Source: Lumbricus terrestris (lineage: Eukaryota > Annelida > Clitellata > Crassiclitellata > Lumbricidae). Taken from it: a stretch of DNA of 64,000 nucleotides. The notes under the pieces were generated by a model. The model had not been told where the DNA came from. It worked only from the letters and a program-made list of their open reading frames with translations, and did no database searches. A program made the translations under genes and the position numbers. Shown piece by piece: positions 35,239 through 50,100 of this stretch. The stretch spans positions 15,673,922 to 15,737,921 of the forward strand of contig OX457047.1 in the NCBI GenBank assembly GCA_949752735.1, written 5' to 3'. The stretch's first letter is position 1. The number at the start of each line of letters is the position of its first letter.

Positions 35239-38200
35239 AATCAATCAGTCAACCAACCAACAAATCAATCAATCATTTGTTTATTCCAGAGACCTAATCG
35301 ACATATAAAGCACAATAATTTTTAAACCGTCAAGCAATGAGCCGACACATTCAATTCTCGCTTTCCTCTCATCAGCAGGGAGCAAAATCCCTTTCAAACA
35401 GGTATGACTCTGCTGAACACTCCAAGGCAATTAGCAGACAGGAAGGTATTACTACGTGACTTCAAGGTGGCTGATGCCAGTCGGAGAGAGGAAGAAGGTT
35501 TGAACGAAAAGACTAATTAGTTATCATCACCTTCGTAAATGACAGTGCAACCAAATAAGTCTGCAATAAATAGGAGTCACGTCTACTCCACACAATGCAA
35601 CAGGTGAGTCAATCGGACAAGATAGGTGTAAGTGTCTGATTGATAGTAGGTCGTGGCACCAATAACTGCAGGTTTTGTCATTATAATGCAAAAAGAATAG
35701 CCACCTAGGCCCAATAACTGCATGTTTTATCATTTTCAATGCAAAAGAATAGCCACTTAGGCCCAATAACTGCAGGTTTTGTCATTTTCAATGCAAAAAG
35801 AATAGCCAGGAAGGCCCAATAACTGCATGTTTTATCATTTTCAATGCAAAAGAATATTCACCTAGGCCTAATGGCTGCATGTTTTATCATTTTCAATGCA
35901 AAAGAATAGTCACTTAGGACCAATAACTGCATGTTTTGTCATCTTCCGCGCAGAAGTATATATCTCAATAGCTCAATAGTAGCCATTTATTGACAGAGCA
36001 TCATCAACCAAACACAAAACAATAGCAATCAGCACAAAATCAACAACTTTCAAGTGATTCATGCACACAAGTCAAAGGATCAATCCAAAAGGGTCAAAGG
36101 ATCAATCCAAAAGGGTCAAAGGATCAATCCAAAAGGGTCAAAGGATCAATCCAAAAGGGTCAAAATGGATCCACTGAGACTGGATTGACCTTTTCCTTCT
36201 CGATAACATTTGGCAGCGGGGGGGGGGGGTAACAGTGCAAAGGCGAAACAAAGAAACGCCACTAGGCCTGCCAGTGCATACGGCCACTCTGTAACAGATC
36301 CTCAGTGTTAAATACGTCAACAGATGGTAGAGACTAGTACAATAGGGTGCCTATGATTCAGCCCCTGGGCGGAGTTTATCAGGGGGGGGCTAAGCTAAGC
36401 CAGCCAAAGAAGACCCAGATTAATTTTTTTTACCGTGTATGGGTTTCTTTTTCCTGGCTTAGCCCCCCCCCAAGAAGACTTTAGCCCCTCCAAGAACGGA
36501 AACCAAACTCCGCCCATGAAATTTCAGCCACCGACCATCAAAGGTGTGCGATGGGCTTTGACAGGTCCAGCCGCATCCGTTGGAACAGCATCTCAGTCGT
36601 GGACCGCAGTCCGCATCGCTGCTGCAACCCTTGACGCAGAGAGCGGCTGATCCGGTCGCCTGCATCTCGGGAGGACAGGTGCCCGGCCGGATGGAGTTCA
36701 CCTGGCGCAGGAAGCGACAGCTTTCAACGCACCCAGTCATAGCATCAGCAGCCTAGAGTACGACCGACAAAAGCATGCATGATAAACAAAACACAACAAT
36801 AGCTGACCTGTATTTAAAACGAAAAGTTCTAATAATGTGGCGAATTGCATTGTCGACTAGATCTTTAAGCGCAGTGGCATCGCTATGATTATTACGAATT
36901 TTGCGAATAATGAAACAATGAAAATAATTCTCATAATAATAATCATCATCAGTCTGAAGTCATGCCATGGCTATATTGCACTGCAGCAGGCGTCTGACAA
37001 TATGGCGCTTTCGCTCCAAGGTAATTTCATTGTGTGGCAGCACAAAGATGGGTACCTATTCAATTAGATTCCAATTGACTTAAGCTAATTGAATAGATGA
37101 ATAGCTAATTAGAATTCTATTTGATCAGCTACAAGAATTCACCAATTCTAGTCAATTAGCAATATATAACTAATTAATTAGCCAATTGATTGGCCGTATG
37201 CCAAAGCTTTGCTAATTCTAATTGAAACTGATTGCTTACAAGATTTTCCTTATTCTAATAGATAAGCAAATTTCAGTAGCTAATTCTAATGCAAATCGGC
37301 AATTTATTGAATCGTGTGGATTACTTCCCATCTCTGGTCTGGCAACATGGTTTAATTTAAAACTAATGTTGCACGGATCAGGGTCCTCAAGAACTGCACC
37401 GTCATCATAGCAATGTCATCTCTTATCTCTAAAGATTAGTCTTCATGAGGTTATCGTATGGCGCTATATCAATGTCCGTATATACATATAGCTTGAATGC
37501 AGTTCTACGACAAGCTACAGGAAAATTTAGCATCGTGGCCTACTTATCCCTGACACTTGAATACATATACAATTATACATATGTACATGTGTGTATATTC
37601 CGTTTGTGGGTCCTAGAGTAAACGGAACAGTGTTCTACTCGAGATTCAGCATACAAAATCTTTGATCATTGGTTTCACAGATCAGCTCATTTTTTAATTA
37701 TTTTATTCCGTCAGATTCTTTATCATTGTCTCAAGCAATCCAGCATATGCTCAGATGGTGAACTGCTCTGCACAAATTAGCATCTTCACACTACAGTACT
37801 CAACATCTAAAAATACACGTGCTTCTTGTGACCCCATCATGATAGTGTATTATACAATTTTGGTTTACACTTTATTGTGCTAGTTTACCTTGATTCTGTT
37901 CTATTTATAATAAAACGAATATATATATATAATTATATATTATATATATATATATATATTATCAGTGGAAGAAGCATAGAAACTTATGGATTATTTTAAA
38001 ATAAATTATAAATGTTCAGGATCAATGGCGTTGTTGACATTTAGGTTAGTAGTTTATCTTGATATATTGGGATCATAACCTTTGGAAAACTTTGAATACA
38101 ACTGCACTGGATTATCTGATGATTTGAGAGAAAGAAGAACAGCAGCTGAAACTCTATCCCTGAGGCAGCCATGTTGTATGAAGTGCTAGCAACAGAGTAA

Positions 38201-41200
38201 CGCAGATGCACACAGACAAACGAGCAGGCGCAAGGCCATACTTAAGGGCCACTCTGAATAACTCTAGAAGCCGCAATGGATCAGTTAATGTCACCTGACA
38301 ATGGCAAGTCAAAGGACTGACAATGACAATGAGACATCGGTGGCATACATACGTATAACGCCTGTCTTTGTCCCCATGACAATATGCGCCTGAGTAGGGT
38401 GACAACGAAATGCATGGTCAAAAAATAATTTTGCCTAATCCAGTTTCCCACCCCCTAAAGATGTTTATATATGACAAGAAACTCATGTGTTGCAAATTTT
38501 ATTCAGATTGATAAATATTTAGAGGTAGCTCCGCGCGTTAGTAGTTTGTAGCAGCGAATCACATCATTTCTTTGAAATCGCGTATGGAAATAACTTATAT
38601 CTACAGAGAACAGGCTGCGCTGTGACTCATTGTTCATACTGACTAAGAATAATAATGTTTCTTGTAATTTTTAATCTTTCTCAATTCTTGGTTGTTGTTA
38701 TAATAACATAGATAAACCAAAAAAGGCTAAATATAAAGACTGTATTTGTCACTTCATACAACTTCCAGCACTACATGCCTTCATGATGGTGCACGCCTGT
38801 GTTTTGTCTGGTACAAAAGCGTATCCCAGTGGATGAGCTTGGTTTGTAGACCATAATCATGGAATTAGTCGATGCCAAAGCGTTCAGCACCAGATGGGAC
38901 CTCCAGTGGCATAACATCAAGATATAATTTAACAGATTTAGAGACTCAAGTATGCATATTTGAAGCAGATCCGGTATGAAAATGGTATAAAGGTGATAAC
39001 AACTGCACTGGTTTGAATCCGATGCAAAGTGAGTTTACCGAACTCATCCAGCTCAATGATATTCAGCCAAGACTGTTAAGACCACTATGAGCTCTTTCAC
39101 CTGGCACTGATATGTTTAGAAGGAGTGGAAAGTGGGGAATATGCGCGTATCTATGTCCCTGGAGCCCGTGCATCCTAGAGCTAGTTAGCCTATAGATGGA
39201 TGGCAAGGTCACATACAGCTTTAAAAGCTACTTATTTCACTCACAATAAACGTCACCAAACGCGAGTTGTCAGCTCTCCAAGAGTTCAAAGCAGTTGTGA
39301 AGTTGTACATTAAGTGTCTGTATGCACATGCATGATCCTCGCAACGACTTGAATCTTCCGCATGAGTTTGATGCATACAGACAAACAACCAAACTGTTGC
39401 CGATTCAGCAATCAAGTCCCTCTGAAGTCATAAATAATTGTAGCATCTAGGTGAAATCCTAAATGGTCTTACTTTCTTTGATACAATGGTTCCTCTGGAA
39501 GGAAGCAATGGTCACAGCCGTAAGTAAAGAAACTCATGGACAAACTCCTTGACACGTTGTGCTGCATGGCACTGTTACTATACCAATGCAGCGATGGTTG
39601 TCACAACATACTTAGCAGCTTCTTGTGGCAATTGGAATATCACATGACTTCCTGTCCTTAAGACCTTCACCCTAGCACTTGAGAGAGCATATTTTCTGAG
39701 TATGCTAGTGCTCCAATATGAGCAGAGAGTCTGATGGTGGTCAACAATGCCGCTGATTCATTCAATGGTGTCCTTGATCACTATGAAAAACAGAATCAAT
39801 TTCCGTAATAAGTTGCCGAGTGGCACCCTAATTAATGTACAAGTGCTGCATCAGCCCCAAGCAATGACTTGCAACTTCTACGCGACTTGTACAGCTACGG
39901 GGATACAACTGTAGCGATTTCCAACGCTGCAATTTAGACATTCTCGGGTCATTTGTGGTATTTGAGTGAAGTTCTTGTAGGGCTTGCGTTTTTCGATCCC
40001 AGTGTGCCAGTTGAAATGAAGATAGCAATGGTTGCAGCTCTGCGAAAGACTGGACACCCAGACCCTCCTCGTCGCATAGTTCTCACTGCAGCAGACATCC
40101 AAGACAAACAGTTGTGTGACTTCGTGTCTCAGCACACCAGAACACTGTTCACTGCTCTTGACATCCCACATGACTTCCTCATACACGATCCCAACACATG
40201 GGAAAATAATGAGGCCTATGCTGATGGTCAGAAGAAGCTCAAAGAGTTGAAGGTGGTGAACAATGCAGCGGAGCGTGGTGTTGCTCTTGTCCAGTCCTTC
40301 AAAAGTGTCAGCACCAACCAGGAGGAACAGAAACAGTACCTCTTGCAGGTGGTAGAGAAGCATCGCCAGACCTTCCCTAATGCCAACAAATCAACTGTGC
40401 TTGGACATTAACTTGCAGTCCGACACTTGATGATAAAATATTAAACTTTGACATTGTTGAATGTTAACGCACCAGACCAAGATTTACTGAAATGGTTCAA
40501 AACGTTGTGTTCTTTATTATTACTAATATTTTGACTAATCTAGTAACAACAATAGAGCATGGAAACTTGGGAAGGTAAAAGTTTACTTCCATATAAAACA
40601 CTGTAGAAAAGTCAAATTTAACATTTGACTAATTTGTCGCAATGCTTCATAATAAATACAAAATCTTCAAACTATGACTTTGTGGAGCTACCAGTAAATG
40701 TTGTTATAATGTTCCAAAACTTGGTGTGCTTCAATCTTTATGTAAAATTAACAGAAGTAAGGGGTGGGAAGGTAAGAATTTGGGAAAAAAATTTGGAGTG
40801 CCACCCTACGCCTGAGCCAACCAATTAACTTCGTAACATTAGTGGAGTGCCTTGGTTCCGTCTTCACCTACTCCTCTTCCTTATCCTCTTCCTCCTCCCT
40901 CTGCCCAATTCGATTGGACAAACACTAAATATCCACGACACTATACTTCTCCAACGCGCCTTTCTCCATCACTCCTTGGTCTGAACCAACTGCCTCTTTA
41001 GTTCCATGCCTTTAACACACAACTGCTCTTTACTAATGCTCTCCTGCAGCACCCACTGCCAAGTGCGATTATTGTGATCCCTATTCTAGTCTTCTTTAGT
41101 ATGCATCGCATCAGAAAACAAGGGTTTTAAGTGGCTCAGAACATGTATGGTCAGTCACTTCCTAGCTTCCTCTTAAAAGCTTTTATATTGTCTTCTATCC

Positions 41201-41669
41201 TCTATATCATCCAAGCCATTCCACAACTCTTGCACTTAAGAATTTCTGCCATAACATTTTATTTTATACCTGTGACCACCGGCTGCCTTGTTTGGTAGTA
41301 GGTAATTGAAAGAACCTCTCTCACTTTTGTGTTTCATTTCCAGTGTCGGCTTCAATTAGATAGTTGCTCCTCCTTCTCTCCAATGCTGTTAGTCTACACC
41401 TTCTCAAGCATTCTTCATAGTTGAAATCCTTGTAATAACTCCAAGTAATCTCTGTGGCACTTTCCCTAGTTGACCAAGGACTGTCTATCACAGATATCAG
41501 ATGTGTGGTTCTGGGCTGAAAATCATTATCTATCACCTGGGGTTAAAACACTACAAGAGCAAACTATGTGTTCAAGGAGTTGCAGAGGTCAATCCTATTA
41601 CAAGGAATGGTCAATGTTACCCAAGCTAACCAGAGAAAGAAATAATTAATTTCTCAGTATATCATATTC

Positions 41670-41700
<31 letters not shown>

Positions 41701-44700
41701 TATTTATCACATATATATGCATCATCTAGCATTTATGTTTCTATTCCTAGCCATGTGAGTTGTTGATTGACTCCTGCAGAATTTTCAACCGATTATTATT
41801 ATGTCAAAATGTGGAGTATGCATAGTGGTTTCAACATGCTGAAGTTGGCTGGCTTGCAAACAATGGACGTTCTGCTACGTACGTTTAGAGCAGTGCTTCA
41901 AATGTGGAAAAATAAGTGCCTGGACGCCCATTACCTTTCCAAAGGAAGCGCCTGGATGCCCCTTACCTGTCCAGGCTGTGCTGGCCAATAAGTGGCTGGA
42001 CAGCGTTCAGATTTTAAAATAAGCATATTGACGACATCCATGACCGTCCAGCCACACTTTAAGCCCTGGTTTAGAGCATTTACATCTCTGCTTATTGTCC
42101 ATTCTAGATATCATCCAGGTTCAGGTTGAGTGAAAAGTGCAAAGGTCTTCAGGTGAAACAAATTGTCTAGGCATATACAATGCATGTGGTAGGCCCTCTC
42201 TCCCTTCCTTCTGATGGGCAACCAAGTCTCAGAAATATACAAACTGTGTCTGACAAAGTCATAGTTGTAAAAAACGTTTTTTTCGTTTTTTATTCTCTCC
42301 CAAAAAATGTCTTTTTTTTCGTTTTTTATTTTTCCCATCGTTTTTTATCGTTTTTTATTTTTTCTTTAACTTTATTTATTCATTTACTTTATGTTATTAT
42401 TCTCCTTATTTTTAATTTTTTCTGATATTCCTTATGTTTTCCGCCAACTCTCAATGATTCAGCTAACTAAAGTCATTATTTCATCGTTTAACATCATCAT
42501 TTAACTGATTGCCTGCGTGAAGTAGGTTCCTAATCAATTTTTTCAAGGTTAAAATGCGGTTTTAGATGTAGCAAAGTCAAATTATTTACCGTTTCCGTTT
42601 TTTATCGTTTTTTTGTCGTTTTTTATTTTTTCGAAAAAAACGACGTTTTTACCGTTTTTTATTCCGTTTCCATCGTTTTTTACATCTATGGACAAAGTCT
42701 ATGTTCAGATGTTTGGTAAGGGAAAGACATGTGCCACTGGAGTGACCTTGACCATTGTCCCTTTCAATCTACCAACCAACATGCAATGAATGCCAGCTCT
42801 ATGTACACCACTGTAAGTCTGTAACACCAGGCACCATGATGAATTCAACAATCACAATATTATGTTCAATGATCCCATCGTCTTCTTCCACTTGCCCTTG
42901 CTCTCAGTGGATGTCTCCCTCCCTCTCCCAAGTCTTACCACAAACAAAGATATCCACACAAACTTTCTTCCAGGTACCCTACACCACCATTCGATTGAAT
43001 CCAAGGGTAAATCTGTGGTTTCATCTATCATGCCACCGAACTCATCCATCCTCCCTTCCTTTATAGGCTTCTACTCTTTCCCAACGAAGTGTAGGCTGAG
43101 TAAAGTCTGCAGTTCAGTTCCTGTCACATTTCTTCTGTCAGTCCGTTTCCGTTCTTCTCAATGACTGGCTGCGTCCATCCGTCCGACTCTGACAAAGCGA
43201 AGACGACGACGACGACGACGACAAATATTCACGCGTCCTCTGTCTTCTATGACCGACTTAATAAAGTAAATCTGTCTTCGTCGACGACAGTGGCGCACAA
43301 GGGCGGCGGCGGTGGCGAGGAGTGCAGGCGTAGACGGATGAGAAGGAGGAGTAGGAGGAGGAAGAGGAGGAGGAGGAGGACAAGAAGGAGGAGGACAAGG
43401 TGGAGGAGGACAGGAAGAAGGAGGACAAGGAGGACGAGGAGGAGGACGAGGAGGAAGACAAGAAGAAGGAGTAGGAGGAGGACAAGAAGAAGGAGTAGGA
43501 GGAGGACAAGAAGGAGGAGGAGGAGGACAAGAAGGAGTAGGAGGAGGACAAGAAGGAGGAGGAGGAGGACAAGAAGAAGGAGTAGGAGGAGGACAAGAAG
43601 GAGGAGGAGGAGGACAAGAAGGAGGAGTAGGAGGAGGAGCAGGACAAGAAGGAGGAGGGGTAGGAGAGGGAGGAGAAGAAGGAGTAGTAGGAGGAGGACA
43701 AGAAGGAGTAGGAGGAGGAGGACAAGAAGGAGGCGGAGGACAAGAAGGAGGAGGACAAGGAGGAGGAGGACAAGGACGAGGAGGAGAAGGATGAGGAGGA
43801 GTTGTGGCAGACCCAACATTGCAGAAACATATTCTTCTCTTAGGATCCAATTATACTCAACTCCCGCCATTAATTAGCCAATGCCTGCAATCTGCACACA
43901 GCTCACTCAATCCTACCTCCAATATACTGTGTATAAATATATATACACACATATATATTATATATATCTTTATATGTATAGTCATATCAATACATACATA
44001 AACATATATATATATATATATGCATAGCATATAATATATACCTACATACTTCAGCAATATACATGTATATATAATTAAATTGCCTAAGCTTAGTTGTTTA
44101 TATCAATTAGGTATGTATAAATATATATAATTCACTGTCACGCAGCCGTCCACTGCATGATCCTCTGTGGACCCTTCAGCTGTACAAGCAATGCCGACCA
44201 GCAAAATGGTCAGTGGCCGAATAAATAGGCTAATTTGCAGGTATTTGCAGGTGGTGCTCTGCTGTAGTGTAGTGGATAGCATGATCGACTGTCAATCTCG
44301 ACTCTCAAGGGTTCAAATCCACAACAGGGCAGAAAGCTGGTTAGAGATTTCTCCTCCTACAGCCTACTCAGCTCGACTAATTCTCTGACCCAGTGTAAGA
44401 ATTGTGAAAAAATAACTGGGGTTTTTGACTATGATACATTTAGAATGGGGAGTGAAAAACAGACATTACTATGGGGCTCTAAAAAAGACTGGGGGGTTGA
44501 AACCCCAACCCCAGCAATTCTCACCCAATGAAAGTCAAATGAAGGAATTTCTCGTGTCATTTCTCGAGAGAAAAACTTACAAATTCCGTGCAAGATTTGG
44601 AGCAAAGGTCTGTGCTGATGGAAGGCTGATCACAAGGAATCATGCACTGAAACAAACAACAACGTAGGCAAAATAAATGACAAGTTCAGCATACATCATA

Positions 44701-47035
44701 GAAATGACTAAAATTTACATAAAGATGATAATGACAACAATGATTGTAATCATCATCAACTTAACACTTTAAAATAGCAATAAACAGGCTGCATTGATTA
44801 GTACCACTCGCTGTTGGTGCTGCACTCTGGTCATTAGAGAGTCAATAAGATATTAAGTCATAGTACATGCAAGTGAGTAAGTAAGTAAATAAGTAAGTAA
44901 GTAAGTAAATAAGTAATTAAGTATGTATTACTTTATTGAATAAATAAATAACAAACAAATAAATAACAAATAAATAAATAAATAACAAAGGTCCACTCAA
45001 CCTTCCAATCAACAGACGGCATTGGCAAACTGAGTAGTAGGATGCAATGTGCATTGTGCAGTCTGCAAGGCTGCCAACAGTTATATTCGACTCCTGTAAT
45101 AACTTGTGGATCATCCATTCATACTCTGAATTGCAATCATACTGCGTTGTCAGTATGAAATCAAATAAAGATTTGTATTATTATTATTATTGCTATTATG
45201 ATTATTATTATTACGTTCACAGCTGTAGGGTCATGGCAAGCACAAGGCAACAACTGATGGCACATGAAACTGAAGCCACAATCAGATCCAGAAGACATAT
45301 TATTATCAGCAATCTGAAGCAGCGTGATTCAAGTCAACTGAAATGATTTTAAAGCATATATAAGTTTTAAGTTGAAACTGAAATGATACAAAAACTCCAC
45401 AACAGCTTGCACTTTGGCAGTGCCAGTCCCAAGTCTGGATAAATGAGGAGGGTGACGCTAATGATCTCTACTATCACACAATGCAGTTAAGCAGAAACAA
45501 AAAACGAAACGACACAAACAGCCAACTCGAATATAGGTTCGACCAGGGCTTAAAGTGTGGCTGGACGGTCATGGACGGCGTCCATGCACTTATTTTAAAA
45601 TCTGAACGCCGTCCAGCCACTTATTGACCAGCAATGACTGGAACGGTAAGGGGCGTCCAGGCACTTCTTTTAGAAAGATAAGGTGCGTCCAGGCACTTAT
45701 TTTTCCACACTTTAAGCACTGGGTTCGACAACAGCAGAACTCGATCACAAACAATTTCTAGTTTTAGATATGAACAAGAAATGCAAACAAGTAACCTTGT
45801 TGGACAGTGGAAAAAACTGAGCAATTAGGACTGGCTTATTAAGTTATTAACGAGGGTAGATGACCAAGGTTAGAAAATTAATGCCCAACCATTCTGGTTT
45901 TTCTGCTTCCGGTTATTATTTGCATATAATAACAACAGTCATACTGTAAAGCTCACTTATATGCAGATATATACATGTATATATATGTGTGTATATATAA
46001 TTATATATACATGTATATATTTATAAATTAAGCTTTGACATGAATTTCTTCCCAAGACCTGGGTGATTTTCCCTTGAATAAATCTGATTATTTCATTAGC
46101 TGTCTGTCTGCCTGTCTGCATTTGTCTGTCTACATGCCAGTCTCTTCCTAATGCTCGCAATTAATAATTTTTCAGTGGTTGGCGTTTTTTCAGTCTCATC
46201 ATGCAACGGCTTTGGCAACCGTCCTCCTCCGTCCATCGCTCTTTCTGATTTATGCATCTGTGCTTTCAATGAGAAAGTCTACGGGGGGGGGGGGAGCTCC
46301 CCCCTGGATGCAGGTGAGGGCCATGGGGGAGGTGTGGGGAGGAAGCTCTGGTGGCTGGAGGTTGATTGGTCGGTCGGTGGGTGGATGGGTGGGTGGAAGG
46401 TGCCTTATATAAGACCCACAGTCAATGAAATATGCCACAACTCCGCCACTGGTTGTTCCGTGCCAATGCCAGTCCCAAGCCTGGATAAAGGAGGAGGGCG
46501 ACACTAATCATCTTTGATATGGCAGTGTCGTTAAACATGTAACAAGAAATATGCCACAATCTAGTAATGAGGCATCAGTTCATAGCACTGAGCAGCTTGA
46601 GTAAAGAACTTGCCCAAGGTCCTCACACAGATGACAGCCTATGTATACGGGAAGGCTGCTTTTGAACCCATCTACCATGCTCTCCATGCTACAAAGTGTC
46701 TGCTCTGACCAATAGGCAACCGTGTCCCACAATCAGCTACTAACTATTGTTACTTCACACGATGAGGCATGAATTTATGGTTCTACACAGAAATCTGTGT
46801 CTTCAAGACAAGTCGCTGTAGTGTAGAGGAACAATTGATGATGCATTGAAAAGAAATGTCTTAGTGCGTTGTTTACTGCAGCGGAGGACTGATGGCATGT
46901 GCTTCTTCACTTCTTCCTACCATCGACTGTTCAAAGGAGACACTGGCTGCTGCATCAAAGGCGGAAGAGCATGGTCTCTACAGCACATAACTCACAGGAC
47001 AAAAGCCACTCCATGGGTAAACAGGTGTGTGCTAC

Positions 47036-47109
<74 letters not shown>

Positions 47110-47118
47110 GCCTGTCTG

Positions 47119-47171
<53 letters not shown>

Positions 47172-50100
47172 GTATCCATCTATCTATCTATCTATCTATC
47201 CATCTATTTATCTATCTATCTGTCTGTCTGTCTGTGTCTGTCTATTCTAATCTAATCTAATCTAACCTATCTAACCTACCTACCTACCTACCTACCTACC
47301 TACCTACCTACCTACCTATCTAACTATCTATCAATCAATCAATCTATCTATCTATCTATCCATCTATTTATCTATCTATCTGTCTGTCTGTCTGTGTATC
47401 TATCTATGTATCCATCTACCTATCTATCTACCTATCTATCTATCCATCTATTTATCTATCTATCTGTCTGTCTGTCTGTGTCTGTCTATTCTAATCTAAT
47501 CTAATCTAACCTATCTAACCTACCTACCTACCTACCTACCTATCTAACTATCTATCAATCAATCTATCAATCTATCTATCTATCCATTTATCTATCCATC
47601 TTATCTAATCCATCTAATCAATCCATCCATAGACATCTAGATACATTGCATCTAAAGATATAGGAGTCCTTGATCCATCTAACATCCATCCACCTATCCA
47701 CCCACCTACTCACCCACTCACCTATCCATCCATCCATCCATCAGCTAATGGTAGCAGGCCTTACAAATAGATTCTGGTGCATCAAGCAAAACCTCTTTGG
47801 TCACTTAAACGCGGAAGGAAGGAAGCCGCCGCGGTTAGTAAAGTGCAGCGATATGGTGAAGTTTATGAAGTAGCACTCACAAACAACAGAGCAGCTGTAT
47901 ACACCATGCTGCTGCTGCTGCTGCTGCTGATGCTCATGGTATAAAACACCGTGAGCTTCTTTATCCGGAAAATCGGTTATTCATCCGCCATTCTTACTCC
48001 ACGTCTTGACATCGTTTCAGAATTCGCGACAGATGGTGCCCTCTCCTCCTCAGAGTAGGAGGAGGAGGCAGGGGAAGGGGAGAGAGGTCAGCGGAAGGAC
48101 GGATGGATGGGTGAGAGGAGGGTCTCTTGGCGGCGGCGCTGGTCTCTTGCCAGAGGCGTGCTAATTAGCGCAAATCCCAGGCTTGTAACATTAGCAGACT
48201 TGAAGAGCAACGCAGCCGTGTAAGTTATCCTCTGATGTGACGATGATGATGATGACGACGACGATGATGACAACCATGATGATCTAATATGCTACTGTCA
48301 TTGCAGGATCAGACTGTCACTGCACTATACAGTCTCTTTGTCTGTCCGTCTGTTTGTATCTTCCCATCTGTGTGTGTGTGTGTGTGTGTGTGCTGCGTGT
48401 GTGATCACAAAATGCTAGCTATGGCATATCGGCCTTTGACCGTTGGCAGCGCCGCGCATGGGTTCAAACCTGATGGAAGACTTTACCTCTAACACTGGTC
48501 AACATAGAAATCGTTACTGACTGGAAAAGGCCCTAATGTGTAGCATCTTGGTGTGCTGAACACGAATATAACCATAAAAAGTTTTTATTGGCTCTCGTTT
48601 TGAAAATATTTCATATACTTCATTTCTTATGTTTCACCTTGTAAATTTATGCAGTAGAACTGCGACAATATCCTAAATAAGTCTAGAATGATGTAATATT
48701 CCACCTCATATCATGCTTACTTCGGATGCAAGGTTGGTGACCAAGACAAGCCATGGGCCCCACATATATGCTGTGCTACATGTACAACACAGCTTTCACA
48801 GTGGTTGAATGGCAAAAGACCATCAATGCCGTTTGCAGTTCCCATGGTGTGGAGAAAGCAAAGCAACCACTTAGATGACTGTTACTCCTGCTTGGTTCCT
48901 CCTCTTTCCGGTGGAATAACGAAGCAAAAGAAGTCGACAATAGTCTACCCAAACATTCCGTCTGCATTGAGACCAGTTCCACATGGTGATGGACTTCCTA
49001 TTCCAGAACCTCCAGCAGAATATATTTTCGTTGATTCATCTGATGAGGACAAGGGTGAGCCTCCTCTCCTGGTCCGTCAGCGTGCAGTGATCCCGATTTT
49101 CACTGTGGTGCATCATCAACCCCACACAGAATAACACAGGAAGAACTAAATGACCTTGTTCGTGATTTGAACTTATCCAAAAACAAGGCAGAGTTGCTAG
49201 GATCAAGATTCCGACAATGGAATCTTCTAGAACAGCTACTGCATTACATTGACTATAACAGGTACAAATGGCACCTTTGCGGTGATTTGAAGGTAGTTGC
49301 CATTTTAATGGGACTGCAGTAAGGATACACAAAATATATGTGTTTCTTGTGTGAGTGGGATAGTCGGGCAAGAGAGTTGCACTACGTGCGGAAGGAATGG
49401 ACTCCCAGACAAAACATGGCAGTTGGACAGAAGAATATCCAGCACCCAGCTCTGGTCGAGGCTCACAAAATCCTACTACCTAGGTTTGGTGAAGAACTTC
49501 GTGAAAGCCATGGACCGCACTTCGCCAGCTTTCCGATACCTGCATGAAAAATTCCCTCGACTCAGCGAAGCAAAGATTAAAGAGGGAGTTTTCGTGGGCC
49601 CTCAGATTAGAGAACTTTTCAAAGATGACCGCTTCAACAACTTGCTGGAGGGTGATGCGAAACAAGCATGGAATGCTTTTCGTCTAGTGTCTACAGATTT
49701 TCTGGGGAATGTTAGGGCAGAAAACTACAAGGAACTAGTAGAAGACATGCTCAAGCAGTACTAGAAATTTCGCTGCAATATGTCGCTGAAGATGCATTTC
49801 CTTCACTCCCATCTGGATTTCTTCCCTGACAACTGTGGTGTGGTTAGTGACGAACATGGCGAACGCTTTCATCAAGATATCGCAACAATGGAGCAAAGGT
49901 ACCAGGGAAAATGGTCCACTAAAATGTTGGCTGACTACTGCTGGACACTCCACAGAGATGCTCCCGAACAGCTGTACAAGAGACAGGCAAAAAAATATAA
50001 GAACTAGTCTATGACCTGGTTTTTACAAATATTAACCGTAAGTGTATCACTATTGGAATGCATTGTGCGATATAAAATTACTTCATTTGAGATTACAAAA

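Noticed and set aside
35657..35953. Regular 52-bp repeats considered as a CRISPR-like array
   Set aside because: Repeats are contiguous with no unique spacers, in a eukaryotic intron. It is a minisatellite.
43158..43877. Long overlapping frames of 190-238 codons on both strands
   Set aside because: They are translations of the polypurine repeat (poly-Arg, poly-Leu, Pro/Cys, Ser) and have no domain or splice support.
46846..47260. 134-codon frame rich in SIYLSIYL
   Set aside because: It is a direct translation of the (CTAT)n microsatellite.
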